Origin: an uncultured Collinsella sp.
GTDB taxonomy: Bacteria; Actinomycetota; Coriobacteriia; Coriobacteriales; Coriobacteriaceae
DNA: 6,626 nt
Direction: 5' to 3'
Assembly: GCA_958427895.1 (NCBI GenBank)
Contig: CAUADW010000083.1
Location: 1 to 6,626 of the forward strand
The number at the start of each line of letters is the position of its first letter. Position 1 is the first letter of the stretch. The notes beneath the pieces were generated by a model, which had not been told where the DNA came from, did no database searches, and saw only the letters and a program-made list of their open reading frames with translations. This document shows, piece after piece, positions 1 to 5,559 of this stretch. The position numbers were made by a program, and so were the translations under genes.

Positions 1-300
1 CCGTACGATCTTTCGGGCGGGCAGCGTCAACTGCTTGCATTGGCAAAACTGCTGCTAATCGGCCCCGAACTGCTATTGCTCGATGAGCCCACCAAGGGTC
101 TAGACCTGTTCAGCCGCCGCACCATCGCCCGCGCCCTGCGTGACCATGCGAAGGCTGGCGGCACCGTCATCATGGCTACGCACGATTTGGACTTTGCCGA
201 GCAGGTAGCCGACGACATCGCCATGATGTTTGACGGCGAGATTGCCTGCATGGAGTCCCCGGCCGACTTCTTTGCCGACAACGTGTTCTATAGGGCGTGA
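1..300 (+). CDS. ECF/ABC transporter ATP-binding protein, C-terminal fragment
   Basis: The gene enters from the left edge already open; only the last 99 codons are present, so its true start is outside the window. The fragment begins just before the ABC signature LSGGQ (codons 4-8). It continues through a Walker B segment ending in LLLLDEPT, the D-loop GLD, and the switch histidine in ATHD. This order is diagnostic of an ABC ATPase nucleotide-binding domain. Walker A lies upstream, out of view. The protein would hydrolyse ATP at the inner membrane face to power an importer. The next gene starts 4 bp after this stop and encodes an S-component-like membrane protein, so this is most likely an energy-coupling factor ATPase (CbiO/EcfA class). 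Because only the end is visible, it could be a single-domain ATPase or the second half of a fused double ATPase. ATPase assignment is secure; substrate is not readable from it. Confidence 0.93.
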   Translation, partial: PYDLSGGQRQLLALAKLLLIGPELLLLDEPTKGLDLFSRRTIARALRDHAKAGGTVIMATHDLDFAEQVADDIAMMFDGEIACMESPADFFADNVFYRA

Positions 301-304
301 TGGG

Positions 305-1018
305 ATGACGGACTGTCGTTTCTCGCGTTTGCTTGCAAAACTGGAGATCCCGCTGTTGTTGGCGGTGCCGGCGGTGATGGCTGCCGCGTTGCTGGCGGGT
401 GTTGAGCAGGCAGCGTTGGCCATGCTGGTTGTGGTGGCGTTGGTGCTTGCGCTGTTCTTTGCGGGCTATGAGGCATCGCGTCCAGGTCTGCGTCAGATTA
501 TGCCCACGCTGGTGCTGGCGGCGCTGGCGGCGGCGGGGCGCATCCTGTTTGGACCCATTCCCGACTTTAAACCCGTGAGTGCCATCGCCATTATCGCCGG
601 GGCGACACTCGGTCGTCGTAACGGCTTTATGGTCGGTGCGTTGGCGGCGCTGACCAGCAATTTCTTTTTTGGGCAGGGCATGTGGACGCCGTGGCAGATG
701 TATGCCTGGGGGCTCGTGGGATACGTTGGCGGTGCGCTGGCGCATGCCGGCGCTTTTGATCGCGCCGATGGCGCCGTGCGTATGCCGGCGCTGCTGACCT
801 ACGGCTTTGCTTCGGGTTTGCTGTACGGCGTTGTGATCAACGCCTACGACATTATCGGTTTTGTTCAACCGCTCACGTGGGCGGGTGCCATGGCGCGTCT
901 TGCCACGGCAGTGCCGTTCGATATCACACACGGTCTCGCGACCTGCGTGTTCTTGGCCGCCTTGTACAAGCCCTGGTGCCGTCGCATTAACCGTGTCGTC
1001 GTGAAATACGGGCTGTAA
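305..1018 (+). CDS. ECF transporter S component (vitamin-type, substrate unassigned)
   Basis: The 237-residue product is very hydrophobic. Membrane segments are apparent at roughly residues 15-32, 35-53, 64-83, 91-108, 115-145, 160-180 and 205-222, with a basic C-terminal tail (residues 225-235). The best-conserved-looking part is residues 79-120, with a GPIPDFKP loop followed by a GATLGRRNGF turn and an SNFFFGQG stretch. This is typical of substrate-binding S components of energy-coupling factor importers, which bind a vitamin and dock on the EcfT-ATPase module. The start at 305 is chosen because it lies 4 bp after the ATPase stop and has AGGG at 292-295 upstream; the same frame is open further upstream only by overlapping the ATPase. 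The arrangement resembles clusters predicted to import cobalamin (CbrT type), but that is a weak inference. No T component is visible here and it should lie upstream. Confidence 0.8.
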   Translation: MTDCRFSRLLAKLEIPLLLAVPAVMAAALLAGVEQAALAMLVVVALVLALFFAGYEASRPGLRQIMPTLVLAALAAAGRILFGPIPDFKPVSAIAIIAGATLGRRNGFMVGALAALTSNFFFGQGMWTPWQMYAWGLVGYVGGALAHAGAFDRADGAVRMPALLTYGFASGLLYGVVINAYDIIGFVQPLTWAGAMARLATAVPFDITHGLATCVFLAALYKPWCRRINRVVVKYGL

Positions 1019-1042
1019 GGCATTTCGCGTTCCCTCACGAAC

Positions 1043-1105
1043 TTGCGGTGGAATAGTTCTCGTTTTTGGCAATTTGCTGCCCAAACAGGAACTATTCCAC
1101 CGCAA
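1043..1105. repeat. 63-nt intergenic inverted repeat / hairpin
   Basis: A perfect 17-bp inverted repeat has arms 1043-1059 and 1089-1105 (left arm TTGCGGTGGAATAGTTC). Inside it, 1062-1065 pairs with 1083-1086 and 1068-1071 pairs with 1078-1081, leaving a 6-nt loop at 1072-1077. The whole element folds as one long hairpin of about 25 pairs with two small internal loops. It sits between the convergent ECF S-component and xth genes. Neither flank has a run of T, so it is not a textbook intrinsic terminator in either direction. It could still stall transcripts or protect 3' ends. Its sharp edges and AT-richer sequence also suggest a dispersed REP-like palindromic element, which would need a genome search to show. 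Confidence 0.8.
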
Positions 1106-1167
1106 CTTATAGGGGGAGAGGGGTCACACGATCTGTTTTCCTCTGTCTCCCAGGAAATTACTTGGGG

Positions 1168-1980
1168 CTAGAGCTCTAGCGTGAGGGTGACGGGGCAGTG
1201 GTCGCTGCCAAAGATGTCGCCGCGGATGCCGGTGTCGCGTACGTTGTCGGCGATTGCATCGCTTACCAGGAAGTAGTCGATGCGCCAGCCTGCGTTGTTC
1301 TTGCGGGCATTAAAGCGGTAGCTCCACCAGCTGTAGACGCCCTCGACGTCGGGGTTTGCCGCGCGCCAGGTATCGGTAAAGCCGGCGTTGAGCAGCTCGG
1401 TAAACTTGCCGCGTTCCTCGTCCGAAAAGCCTGCGTTGCCGCGGTTGGACTTGGGGTTCTTAAGGTCGATCTCCTCGTGCGCCACGTTAAAGTCGCCGCA
1501 GGTTACGACGGGCTTACCGGTCTCGCGTTCAAGTGCGCTCAAAAAGTCGCGATAGGCATCGTCCCAGGCCATGCGTACATCGATGCGCGCGAGCTCATTT
1601 TGGGCGTTAGGCGTGTAGACATCCACAAACCAAAACTTGTCGAACTCGAGCGCGCAGACGCGGCCCTCGGTTGCGGCTTGGGCGACGAGCTCGGCCGCCT
1701 CGCCGGCGTAGGGTAGCAGTGCGTCGGCGTGCAGCACGCGCAGCGGTTCCTGGCGGCTAAAGACCGCAGTGCCCGAATAGCCTTTACGCTCGGCGTAGCT
1801 CCAGGTTTGGTGATAGCCGGGCAGGTCAATATCGACCTGGCCCTCCTGTAGCTTGGTCTCTTGCAGCGCCAAGATATCGACGCCGAGTTCTTGCGCGATC
1901 TGGATAAAGCTCGGGTCCTTTTTGAGCACGGCGCGCAGGCCGTTGACGTTCCACGAGGCGAAAGTGTAAGTCTGAGGCAT
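1168..1980 (-). CDS. xth: Exodeoxyribonuclease III / AP endonuclease (ExoA/APE1 type)
   Basis: The 270-residue product belongs to the Mg-dependent endonuclease/exonuclease/phosphatase superfamily and would cut DNA 5' of abasic sites in base excision repair. Every catalytic block is present: SWNVNGLRA (N11), LQETKL (E41), VYTPN (Y122), GDFNVAH (D163, N165), GWRIDYF (D235) and GSDHCPV (D260, H261). These correspond to the metal-binding, nucleophile-orienting and Asp-His residues of human APE1. The length is usual for the bacterial family. The long YSWWSYRFNARKNNAGWRIDYF block (residues 216-237) is closer to the ExoA/APE1 branch than to E. coli XthA. The start is supported by AAAGGA at 1985-1990, four bases upstream. 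The gene is convergent with the ECF operon and divergent from the sirtuin gene, so it is probably monocistronic. No clear terminator follows its stop apart from the 1043-1105 hairpin. Confidence 0.96.
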   Translation of the reverse strand: MPQTYTFASWNVNGLRAVLKKDPSFIQIAQELGVDILALQETKLQEGQVDIDLPGYHQTWSYAERKGYSGTAVFSRQEPLRVLHADALLPYAGEAAELVAQAATEGRVCALEFDKFWFVDVYTPNAQNELARIDVRMAWDDAYRDFLSALERETGKPVVTCGDFNVAHEEIDLKNPKSNRGNAGFSDEERGKFTELLNAGFTDTWRAANPDVEGVYSWWSYRFNARKNNAGWRIDYFLVSDAIADNVRDTGIRGDIFGSDHCPVTLTLEL

Positions 1981-2115
1981 GGTGTCCTTTCGACGGGGTT
2001 GGCAGGCTTAAGATTAGCGCAACAGGGGCGGGGTGGGATCCGCGCATGCTGACTTAAAGGCCGCATGCTGGGACGTCGCTCAACGCTGCCCGACTAACAA
2101 GGACGGAGGACTCAT
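1981..2115. other. Divergent intergenic region between xth and the sirtuin gene
   Basis: These 135 bp must carry the promoters of both flanking genes. I could not find a -35/-10 pair with convincing spacing on either strand; the best -10-like string for xth is TAATCT on the minus strand (2011-2016). A 9-bp direct repeat, CGCATGCTG, occurs at 2043-2051 and 2062-2070, 19 bp apart start to start, each containing the palindrome GCATGC. This could be an operator but is unproven. The sirtuin gene has a strong Shine-Dalgarno sequence, GGAGGA, at 2105-2110. Confidence 0.5.
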
Positions 2116-2868
2116 ATGACGCAGGCAATATCGGACCCCAGGCAGGCCTCCGCCGCGCTGGCGGATCTGTTTGACACCCACAAGCGCGTGGTCTTCTTTG
2201 GCGGCGCTGGTGTTTCCACGGCAAGTGGCATCCCCGATTTCCGCAGCGTGGGCGGCCTGTATCACCAGCAGTTTGCCTATCCGCCCGAGACCATGCTGTC
2301 GCATAGCTTTTACGAGGCGCATCCGGCCGAGTTCTTCGACTTCTACCGCACCAAGATGATCGCGCTTGGCGCCAAGCCCAATCGCTGCCACACCAAGCTG
2401 GCCGAGCTGGAGCGCGCCGGCAAGCTGAATGCCGTGGTGACGCAAAATATCGACGGCCTGCATCAGATGGCCGGCTCGCAGCGCGTGTTCGAGCTGCATG
2501 GCTCGGTCCACCGCAATGTCTGCCAGACGTGCGGCGCAGTCTACAGCGCCGAATGGATTTGCTCGCGCGAGCACGAGGACGCCGCGGGCGTGCCCGTGTG
2601 TCCTGCGTGCGGCGGGCGCATTAAGCCCGATGTGGTGCTCTACGAAGAGCCGCTCGACGAGCATGTGTTGACCGGTGCCGTTGCCGCCATCGCCGCGGCC
2701 GATGCCCTCATCGTGGGCGGGACCTCGCTCGTGGTGTATCCGGCGGCGGGCCTTACGCGTTACTTTACCGGCGATACGCTGGCCATTTGCAACCTTGCTC
2801 CCACCGATCAGGATGCAAATGCCGACCTGCTGATTTCTTGCGACATCGCGGCCGCGTTTGCGTTCTAG
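2116..2868 (+). CDS. cobB: NAD-dependent protein deacylase, Sir2 family
   Basis: The 250-residue product is a full-length bacterial sirtuin, which removes acetyl (or other acyl) groups from lysines using NAD and releases nicotinamide and O-acyl-ADP-ribose. The NAD-binding motif GAGVSTASGIPDFR is at residues 30-43. The TQNIDGLH motif (109-116) and the catalytic histidine in ELHGS (H128) follow. Four zinc-ligand cysteines are arranged as C136-x2-C139 and C162-x2-C165. The GGTSLVVYPA segment (201-210) closes the Rossmann fold. The start has GGAGGA five bases upstream and no competing in-frame start. The gene is preceded by a divergent AP endonuclease and followed by the folate gene with its own promoter-like sequence, so it may be transcribed alone. 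The family is firm; whether deacetylation, desuccinylation or another acyl removal is the main activity cannot be decided from sequence. Confidence 0.95.
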   Translation: MTQAISDPRQASAALADLFDTHKRVVFFGGAGVSTASGIPDFRSVGGLYHQQFAYPPETMLSHSFYEAHPAEFFDFYRTKMIALGAKPNRCHTKLAELERAGKLNAVVTQNIDGLHQMAGSQRVFELHGSVHRNVCQTCGAVYSAEWICSREHEDAAGVPVCPACGGRIKPDVVLYEEPLDEHVLTGAVAAIAAADALIVGGTSLVVYPAAGLTRYFTGDTLAICNLAPTDQDANADLLISCDIAAAFAF

Positions 2869-2888
2869 CCCGCGCGCGCGGATACAAT
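2858..2888 (+). promoter_or_regulatory. Candidate promoter for the folP-folK gene
   Basis: A good -10 hexamer, TACAAT, lies at 2883-2888. The best -35 candidate is TTGCGT at 2858-2863, giving a 19-bp spacer, which is longer than ideal. The -35 falls within the last codons of the sirtuin gene. The spacer contains a pure (CG)5 run at 2871-2880. Transcription would start near 2895, about 70 nt before the folP start codon. Confidence 0.4.
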
Positions 2889-2910
2889 AGAAAGACTGAG
2901 CGCAAAGCGA

Positions 2911-2944
2911 CCCCGCCGCCAGCTCCCCAAGCTCGGCGGCGTGG
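2911..2944 (+). promoter_or_regulatory. Hairpin in the sirtuin-folP gap: leader structure or weak terminator
   Basis: GCCGCC at 2915-2920 pairs with GGCGGC at 2935-2940, and AGCT at 2921-2924 pairs with AGCT at 2930-2933, with a single bulged C at 2934 and a 5-nt loop. C2914-G2941 extends the stem. Only four Ts follow (2948-2951), so it is a poor intrinsic terminator for the sirtuin gene. If the promoter at 2858-2888 is used, the hairpin sits in the folP 5' leader just upstream of the ribosome binding site and could attenuate or stabilise the transcript. Confidence 0.4.
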
Positions 2945-2951
2945 GCATTTT

Positions 2952-2966
2952 AGGAGGATGTTCATG
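2952..2966 (+). promoter_or_regulatory. Ribosome binding site that fixes the folP-folK start
   Basis: AGGAGG at 2952-2957 is a consensus Shine-Dalgarno sequence. Two in-frame ATGs follow, at 2958 and 2964. The first touches the Shine-Dalgarno with no spacer, while the second is six bases away, so 2964 is the start. The longer open frame running upstream through the sirtuin 3' end lacks a ribosome binding site and is not coding. Confidence 0.8.
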
Positions 2967-4712
2967 GCGAACGACAGCAAGACATGGCGGTGCGGAAAGT
3001 ACGAGCTCAGCTTTGACCGTCCGCGCATCATGGGCGTCCTCAACGTGACGCCCGATTCGTTTAGCGATGGCGGGGAGCACTTCGACCCGGATGCTGCCAT
3101 CGAGTACGGCCTGGCGATGCTCGACGCCGGCGCCGACATCATCGACGTGGGCGGCGAGTCCACGCGCCCCGGCTTTACCCCGGTCAACCCCGACGAGGAG
3201 GCTCGCCGCGTGCTGCCCGTGGTGCGCGCGCTGGCCAAGGAGGGCGCCATCGTCTCGATCGACACGCGTCATGTGGCGGTTGCCAAGGCGGCCGTGCGCT
3301 GCGGCGCCTCGATCGTCAACGACGTGACCGGCTTCACCGATCCCAAGATGGTCGAGTTTGTTAAGACGAGCACCTGCGGCGTCATCGTGATGCATGCCGG
3401 CGAGGTCGCCGCGCCCACCCGCACGCACGCAACGGTGCAGCTCGATACCTCGGCAGCGGCGTTTGTTGCCGAGAAGGCGCGCGAGGCGGCTGCCGAGGCC
3501 GCGCGTGAGGCCGAGAAGCCGGCTCGCCGCCGTCGCGGCAAGCTGCTGGGTGAGCCCAAGGTTGAGGCCAAGCTTCCGGGCGGCGTGGTGCAGCCCTCGT
3601 TGCCGTTTGGCGAACCGGAGCCCACGTCCGAGCCCGCAACCGAGCTGGGGCAGGAGACGCCGGCCGCCGAGCAGGTTGCTGCCGCCGAGACCGTCGCGCC
3701 CGCGCCCGAGGCCGCGCCCGCAGCCACCGAGGTCGCATCGGAGTCCAATGACCACCTGGCAGCCATGATGCGCCGCAGCGCCCGCCGCGAGGAAGCCTAC
3801 GTGCCCACCTCGCAGCTCCGCCGCTTCACCCTGCCCGATTCGGCGCCCATCATGCGCCGCGTTATGGGCTTTCTGTCCGACCAGGCCCGCACGCTCATCC
3901 ATGCCGGCGTGTCTCGCGACCGCATCTGCATCGATCCTGGCCCGGGCTTTGGTAAGTCGGCTAACGAGGACATCGTCATCCAGCGCGAGACTGCCAAGAT
4001 GGCGTCGCTGGGCTACCCGCTCATGTGCGCCGTGTCGCGCAAGCGCTTTGTGGGCGCTGTCTCGGGCGTGACCGAGGCCGCCGCGCGCGATGCCGCCACG
4101 TTTGGCGTGTGCCTGGGCGCCATCCAGGCCGGTGCCAACATCGTGCGCGTGCACGACGCCGCGGGTTTTGCGCAGTTCCTGAACGGTTACTGGGCGGTTG
4201 CCAAGCCGCAGCCGCGCCGCGCGTTTGTGGCTGTGGGCTCCAACCTGGGGCATCGCTGCGACAACATCCGCGCTGCACGCGAGATGATCGCCGAGATTCC
4301 ACTCACCTGCGTGTCCAACTCCTCCAAGATCTACGAGAGCGAGCCTGCCTACGAGACGCGCCAGGACGCGTTTGCCAACGCCGTCATCGAGATCAAGACC
4401 GAGCTGGCGCCGTTGGTGCTGCTCGACGAGCTTATGAAGATCGAGGCCGAGCTGGGGCGCGACCGCTCCAAAAAGGCCAAGGCCAACGGTCCGCGCACCA
4501 TCGACCTGGACCTGCTGTGGATGGACGGCGAGACCCACGGCGGCAAAAAGCTGCGCCTGCCGCATCCGCTGATCGGCGAACGCGATTTTGTGCTGGTGCC
4601 GCTCGAGGACCTGATGCACGACCCGGCGCGGTTCTTCCGCTACAACGGCGTCGAGGTCAAGGAGCCCGAGGACCGCGTGGGCCATATCGTGGGCGAATTG
4701 GGGCGTATGTAG
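2964..4712 (+). CDS. folP-folK: Bifunctional dihydropteroate synthase - HPPK fusion with an internal low-complexity insert
   Basis: The 582-residue product joins two folate enzymes. Residues 20-410 are dihydropteroate synthase, which condenses the pterin pyrophosphate with p-aminobenzoate. Its motifs are NVTPDSFSDGG (27-37), DVGGESTRPG (61-70), SIDT (98-101), NDVTG (119-123), DPGPGFGK (324-331), SRKRF (358-362) and RVHD (395-398). N27, D100, N119, D324, K360 and R395 match the known active-site residues. Residues 419-555 are HPPK, which makes that pyrophosphate from hydroxymethyl-dihydropterin and ATP: VGSNLG (424-429), GRDR (498-501), GPRTIDLDLL (509-518, Mg ligands D514 and D516), PHP (533-535), R540. 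The domains are separated by only about 10 residues and lie in the reverse of pathway order. About 140 Ala/Glu/Pro/Arg-rich residues (150-290) interrupt the DHPS barrel, making it twice as long as a normal DHPS segment there. The frame is open throughout, so there is no frameshift. The next gene abuts the stop codon. Confidence 0.95.
   Translation: MANDSKTWRCGKYELSFDRPRIMGVLNVTPDSFSDGGEHFDPDAAIEYGLAMLDAGADIIDVGGESTRPGFTPVNPDEEARRVLPVVRALAKEGAIVSIDTRHVAVAKAAVRCGASIVNDVTGFTDPKMVEFVKTSTCGVIVMHAGEVAAPTRTHATVQLDTSAAAFVAEKAREAAAEAAREAEKPARRRRGKLLGEPKVEAKLPGGVVQPSLPFGEPEPTSEPATELGQETPAAEQVAAAETVAPAPEAAPAATEVASESNDHLAAMMRRSARREEAYVPTSQLRRFTLPDSAPIMRRVMGFLSDQARTLIHAGVSRDRICIDPGPGFGKSANEDIVIQRETAKMASLGYPLMCAVSRKRFVGAVSGVTEAAARDAATFGVCLGAIQAGANIVRVHDAAGFAQFLNGYWAVAKPQPRRAFVAVGSNLGHRCDNIRAAREMIAEIPLTCVSNSSKIYESEPAYETRQDAFANAVIEIKTELAPLVLLDELMKIEAELGRDRSKKAKANGPRTIDLDLLWMDGETHGGKKLRLPHPLIGERDFVLVPLEDLMHDPARFFRYNGVEVKEPEDRVGHIVGELGRM
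3411..3833 (+). other. Low-complexity insert inside the DHPS domain
   Basis: In ordinary DHPS, the MHMxG strand-end motif is followed within about 45 residues by the DPGxGFGK motif. Here MHAGE (143-147) and DPGPGFGK (324-331) are 177 residues apart. The extra sequence has three visible parts. Residues 164-186 are an Ala/Glu/Arg-rich, probably helical stretch. Residues 188-191 are an RRRR patch inside a basic segment. Residues 217-260 are rich in Ala, Glu, Pro and Thr and likely disordered. A second basic patch, MMRRSARREE (268-277), leads back towards the barrel, where a normal DHPS helix (about 295-313) resumes. Boundaries are approximate. The insertion point is a surface loop on the substrate side of the barrel, so core folding need not be affected. 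Confidence 0.8.
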
Positions 4713-5414
4713 ATGATCGAGATGAATGCTGTTGCCGCTGGCACCGAGCTCGACGCGGCGCGCGACGCGGGCCGCGAGGGCATGTCCGCGGGCTGGTGCG
4801 CGTGGAGCGCGGGCGATGCATCGCTGATGTTTTCGCTGGTCGTGCGCCCCGATGTGAACATGCATGCCTTCCACGGCCTGCCGTTTGTGGCGGCTATGGG
4901 CATGATGGACGCGCTTGTGGGCACGGCTTCGACGCCGGGGTTGGGCCTTGCCGGTAAGGTGGGTATCCAGTGGCCGAGCGATATCGTGTGCGGTGCGCCT
5001 GCGTTTGAGACGTCGCTCGCGCGTGTTGCCGTGAACGGCGGTGCCGGTGCTGCGGGCATGTTCGGTGCCGTGACGGTGGATATTGAGCGTTCGGCGCTGA
5101 GCGAGCTTGGTGTGGACGTGGCTGACGAAGCGCTGGTCGAGACGCTGGCCGCCGCCGTGCTGGCCCGCGTGGACGCCTGGGCGGTTGTTGCCAACACGCC
5201 GCAAGGCGCCGCAGGGCCGCTGGCTCCCGTGCTGGGCGAGTACTTCGACATGGTGCCGCTGCTGGGCCGCCAGGTTGCGGCGGTGTCTCCCAACGGCTTG
5301 CCGCTTGCGGTCGGTGTGTTTGCGGGCCTGGACATCTGGGGCCGCGCGACCATCAAGACCGATGCCGGCGAGCAGGAGTTTCCGCCCGAGGCTGTACGAA
5401 TTCGCGGGCTGTAG
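4713..5414 (+). CDS. Biotin-protein-ligase-like protein, degenerate active site
   Basis: The 233-residue product has the outline of the biotin-[acetyl-CoA-carboxylase] ligase (BPL/LplA) fold but not its chemistry. FSLVVRP (40-46) matches the SxxLRP strand. GIQWPSDI (84-91) matches the family KWPNDI motif but has Q instead of the conserved K. LLGRQVAAV to GLDIWGRATI (183-214) matches the small C-terminal SH3-like domain, including its GxxxGID-xxG pattern. The GRGRxGRxW glycine-rich loop, which holds biotin and ATP, is missing: AWSAG (30-34) runs straight into the next strand. The lysine of the GxKxxGIL motif is also absent (GAPAFETSLARV, 94-105). The ATG directly abuts the folK stop, with GGGGCG at 4700-4705 as ribosome binding site, implying translational coupling. 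There is no N-terminal DNA-binding domain. It may be a catalytically dead relative or have a new role; fold-family membership is an inference from motif order. Confidence 0.68.
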   Translation: MIEMNAVAAGTELDAARDAGREGMSAGWCAWSAGDASLMFSLVVRPDVNMHAFHGLPFVAAMGMMDALVGTASTPGLGLAGKVGIQWPSDIVCGAPAFETSLARVAVNGGAGAAGMFGAVTVDIERSALSELGVDVADEALVETLAAAVLARVDAWAVVANTPQGAAGPLAPVLGEYFDMVPLLGRQVAAVSPNGLPLAVGVFAGLDIWGRATIKTDAGEQEFPPEAVRIRGL

Positions 5415-5453
5415 CGCGGGGCGCCAGCGCTCAAAGATAACGATGGCAACAAG

Positions 5454-5481
5454 ACCCTTCTCGGCCTGTGCCGGGGAGGGT
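5454..5481. terminator. Candidate bidirectional terminator between convergent genes
   Basis: A 12-bp stem pairs 5454-5465 with 5470-5481 around a CTGT loop, using two G-T wobbles. It lies between the ligase-like gene (plus) and coaX (minus). On the plus strand it is followed by TT and a T-containing but interrupted tail; on the minus strand by TCTTGTTG. Neither T tract is strong, so termination may be partial. A smaller 5-bp hairpin (5500-5504 with 5510-5514) follows. The remainder of 5415-5559 shows no gene. Confidence 0.5.
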
Positions 5482-5559
5482 TTCGCTTATCTGAGGAATA
5501 GGCTTGGCGAGCCTTTGCGGGGACTGTGGCATCGGGCGTGCTCGACTTAAGCCCCTGCT

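Noticed and set aside
176..1105. A 309-codon minus-strand frame opposite the ECF S-component
   Set aside because: It starts within the hairpin arm, its product is an R/Q/H-rich sequence with no motifs, and the plus-strand gene has a clear membrane-protein pattern.
1106..1167. Intrinsic terminator immediately downstream of xth
   Set aside because: Only three-base complementarities are visible and there is no T run in the minus-strand direction.
2787..2963. N-terminal extension of the folP-folK frame into the end of the sirtuin gene
   Set aside because: It has no ribosome binding site, overlaps the sirtuin gene in another frame and encodes an Arg/Pro-rich stretch unlike DHPS. The consensus Shine-Dalgarno at 2952-2957 points to the ATG at 2964.
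4025..4957. A 310-codon plus-strand frame overlapping the folP-folK gene
   Set aside because: Its translation is Arg/Cys/Gly-rich and without motifs, while the overlapping frame carries intact DHPS and HPPK motifs. It is a frame shadow.
2865..5204. A 779-codon open frame on the minus strand opposite folP-folK and the ligase-like gene
   Set aside because: It is antisense to genes with clear family motifs, its translation is rich in H, R, G and A with no recognisable domain, and it arises from the strong GC codon bias of the sense genes.
5415..5559. Possible small gene or gene remnant between the ligase-like gene and coaX
   Set aside because: No open frame with a ribosome binding site or recognisable residues is present; the region is better explained by hairpins between convergent genes.
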